Assembly: GCA_021731205.1 (NCBI GenBank) | Contig: JAKFXV010000030.1 | Span: 1-5,774 of the forward strand | Direction: 5' to 3' | Origin: Nocardioides sp. | GTDB taxonomy: Bacteria > Actinomycetota > Actinomycetes > Propionibacteriales > Nocardioidaceae | Length of the DNA: 5,774 nucleotides | Shown: positions 4,595 through 5,774 of the stretch, one piece after another | How the letters are laid out: each line of letters opens with the position of its first letter | Numbering within the stretch: position 1 is the first letter of the stretch | Translations under genes and position numbers: made by a program | The notes under the pieces: generated by a model | Told to the model about the DNA's origin: nothing | What the model saw: the letters and a program-made list of their open reading frames with translations, nothing else | Database searches by the model: none

Positions 4595-5642
4595 GGTCCT
4601 GCTCCGCGACCACACCACCATCCGCTTGGGCGGCCCGGCCCGCAGGTTCGTGGAAGCGACCACTCCCCAGGATCTCGTGGGGATCGTGCAACGCGCGGAC
4701 GAAGCCGGGGAGGCCGTGCTCATCCTGGGTGGCGGAAGCAACCTCGTCGTGAGCGATGAGGGGTTTGCGGGCACGGTCGTGCATGTGGCGACGCTGGGCA
4801 TGGACAGCGACGTGGACGACGAGGACACTCTCGCATCCTGCAGTGGGGTGAGTGTCACCGTCGCGGCCGGCGAGGACTGGGCGCGGTTCGTGACGCACGC
4901 TGTGGCCCATCATTGGGTGGGCGTGGAGGCGCTCGCAGGCATCCCGGGAGCCGTGGGTGCGACCCCGATCCAGAACGTGGGCGCCTATGGTCAGGAAGTC
5001 GCAGACACCATCGCGTCGGTTCGCACCTGGGACCGAGTCGACCGGTGTCAGCGGACCTTCGCCAGGGCCGATTGTGGGTTCGGCTACCGCACTTCCCGGT
5101 TCAAAGCCGAGCCCGAGCGCTACGTCGTCCTCGACGTGAGTTTTCAGCTGAAGCTGGGCACCTGGGGGGCCCCGATCCAGTACGCCGAGCTGGCGCGACA
5201 CCTCGGCGTCGAGGTGGGTGAGCGCGCGCCGATCGATCAGGTACGTGACGGCGTTCTCGCCCTGCGGCGGGCCAAGGGCATGGTGCTGGATCCACACGAT
5301 CACGACACCTGGAGCGCTGGTTCCTTCTTCACCAACCCCATCCTCACGGGCGCACAGATCGAGGAACTGCCCCCCGCCGCGCCACGCTGGGCACACGGGC
5401 CGGACGCTTGGAAGACCAGCGCTGCGTGGTTGATCGAGCACGCGGGATTCGCGAAGGGCCACGGCACCGGTCGGGCGCGGGTGTCGTCCAAACACACGCT
5501 GGCGCTGACCAACCGGGGCGGGGCGCGGACTCGCGAGTTACTCGATCTCGCGTCCGAGATACGAGCCGGGGTGTTGGCGCGATTCGGCATCCTGCTCATC
5601 CCAGAACCGCATCTGGTCGGATGTCACCTCGACCCGGTTTGA
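4587..5642 (+). CDS. murB: UDP-N-acetylmuramate dehydrogenase (UDP-N-acetylenolpyruvoylglucosamine reductase)
   Basis: MurB reduces UDP-GlcNAc-enolpyruvate to UDP-MurNAc with NADPH, a cytoplasmic FAD-dependent step of peptidoglycan precursor synthesis. The protein has 351 residues, as in E. coli-like MurB. The FAD-binding region shows TTIRLGGPAR (10-19), LGGGSNLVVSD (47-57) and AGIPGAVGATPIQNVGAYGQE. The substrate and catalytic region shows GYRTSRFK with R168, AGSFFTNP with the proton-donor Ser246, and IPEPHLVG with E340. The GTG at 4587 lies inside the hadB-like gene, overlapping by eight bases, which suggests coupled translation. All key residues are present. The TGA at 5640-5642 lies within the -35 element of the next promoter. 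Confidence 0.96.
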   Translation: MAEVLLRDHTTIRLGGPARRFVEATTPQDLVGIVQRADEAGEAVLILGGGSNLVVSDEGFAGTVVHVATLGMDSDVDDEDTLASCSGVSVTVAAGEDWARFVTHAVAHHWVGVEALAGIPGAVGATPIQNVGAYGQEVADTIASVRTWDRVDRCQRTFARADCGFGYRTSRFKAEPERYVVLDVSFQLKLGTWGAPIQYAELARHLGVEVGERAPIDQVRDGVLALRRAKGMVLDPHDHDTWSAGSFFTNPILTGAQIEELPPAAPRWAHGPDAWKTSAAWLIEHAGFAKGHGTGRARVSSKHTLALTNRGGARTRELLDLASEIRAGVLARFGILLIPEPHLVGCHLDPV

Positions 5643-5667
5643 GTTAGGTAAGGCTTACCTATAGAGT
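5639..5667 (+). promoter_or_regulatory. Promoter of the gene at 5674 (TTGAGT - 17 bp - TAGAGT)
   Basis: TTGAGT at 5639-5644 resembles the TTGACA -35 hexamer. After exactly 17 bases comes TAGAGT at 5662-5667, which fits the actinobacterial TAnnnT -10 pattern. The GTG of the following frame begins six bases after the -10, where the transcription start is expected. The transcript would therefore be leaderless, which is common in actinobacteria. No Shine-Dalgarno is possible in the short gap. The iron-box palindrome fills the spacer. Confidence 0.65.
5644..5662 (+). promoter_or_regulatory. DtxR/IdeR iron box (operator)
   Basis: TTAGGTAAGGCTTACCTAT matches the known 19-bp DtxR/IdeR/DmdR consensus (TTAGGTTAGGCTAACCTAA) at all but three positions. 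Its inner 17 bases (5645-5661) are a perfect palindrome around G5653. The site occupies the whole spacer between the -35 and -10 elements, the classic position where iron-loaded DtxR-type repressors block RNA polymerase. The downstream gene is therefore predicted to be repressed when iron is plentiful. Confidence 0.85.
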
Positions 5668-5673
5668 GCGGGG

Positions 5674-5774
5674 GTGCTCGACACCCTTCCCGCGCCGGCG
5701 CTCCTGCGGGCTCCCCCGGACTCTGCGGGGGTGAGGTTCGCCACCGACCTGGCTCGGTTCGGCGAGGCATGCGC
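5674..5774 (+). CDS. N-terminus of a probable iron-regulated protein (partial, cut by window end)
   Basis: A frame beginning with GTG at 5674 stays open to the end of the window and gives 33 residues, starting VLDTLPAPALLRAPPDSAG and continuing with VRFATDLARFGEAC. The same frame has a TAG at 5662-5664, so the start must lie after it. A GTG at 5666 in another frame hits a stop within this stretch. The sequence is too short for a firm family call. The 'ATDLARFGEA' tail is loosely like the opening of AMP-dependent acyl/aryl ligases, and such an enzyme would suit siderophore biosynthesis, but this is a guess. The promoter, the leaderless arrangement and the iron box give the best evidence that it is a real gene. 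Confidence 0.6.
   Translation, partial: MLDTLPAPALLRAPPDSAGVRFATDLARFGEAC

Noticed and set aside
4129..4752. Second plus-strand frame through hadB and the murB start
   Set aside because: The product is Arg/Gly low-complexity and the +1 frame encodes the clear hydratase motif and MurB N-terminus.
4539..5495. Long minus-strand open frame of 318 codons opposite murB
   Set aside because: It lies wholly antisense to a murB with all catalytic residues. Its translation is rich in Arg, Pro, His and Gly without family motifs, as is usual for shadows in high-GC coding DNA.
1..5774. CRISPR array, insertion sequence, phage or toxin-antitoxin genes
   Set aside because: No regularly spaced repeats beyond the short zur leader array, no transposase or integrase motifs, and no small paired genes were found on either strand.

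Overview
This is a high-GC window from an actinobacterium. GTG starts are common, genes often overlap by a few bases (GTGA or ATGA junctions), and the block tRNA-Thr, tRNA-Met, rpmG, hadA-like, hadB-like, murB is typical of that phylum. Mycobacterium has tRNA-Thr, tRNA-Met, rpmG, hadA and hadB together, and several non-mycolate actinobacteria have murB next. A Nocardioidaceae- or Propionibacteriales-like source is possible, but I cannot fix the genus from the sequence alone.

Left part (1-1057) looks worn. It holds the 3' end of a zinc-type alcohol dehydrogenase/quinone reductase family gene (1-270). A short gap follows with a coding-like stub and a long interrupted stem-loop. Then comes a malate/lactate (Ldh_2) dehydrogenase gene that keeps only about its first 60% and stops at 1057.

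Middle part (1074-3209) is a divergent pair. On the minus strand is a Fur-family regulator whose sequence fits the zinc sensor Zur (FurB). On the plus strand are a pirin and DNA-3-methyladenine glycosylase I (tag), overlapping by 4 bases. The region between zur and pirin carries a Zur/Fur-like near-palindrome. Directly before zur lies a 15-bp unit repeated three times in tandem. These repeats form a 16-codon leader reading frame with its own Shine-Dalgarno, and its stop overlaps the zur start codon. The tag gene ends inside a long imperfect hairpin followed by four T residues, a candidate terminator.

Right part (3296-5642) is the housekeeping block on the plus strand: two tRNAs, ribosomal protein L33 (zinc-binding form), two hotdog-fold (MaoC-like) dehydratase subunits that probably form a heterodimer, and murB for peptidoglycan precursor synthesis. 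The last three genes are overlapped or closely spaced, so they are probably one transcript.

At the right edge (5639-5774) a new transcription unit starts within bases of the murB stop. A near-consensus promoter (TTGAGT, 17 bp, TAGAGT) holds a perfect 17-bp palindrome matching the DtxR/IdeR iron box in its spacer. The expected transcription start falls on the GTG of the next gene, so the message is probably leaderless and iron-repressed. Only 33 residues of that gene are visible. The most notable points are therefore regulatory: the repeat-built leader before zur, and the iron-box promoter behind a cell-wall gene. I found no CRISPR array, insertion sequence or phage gene.
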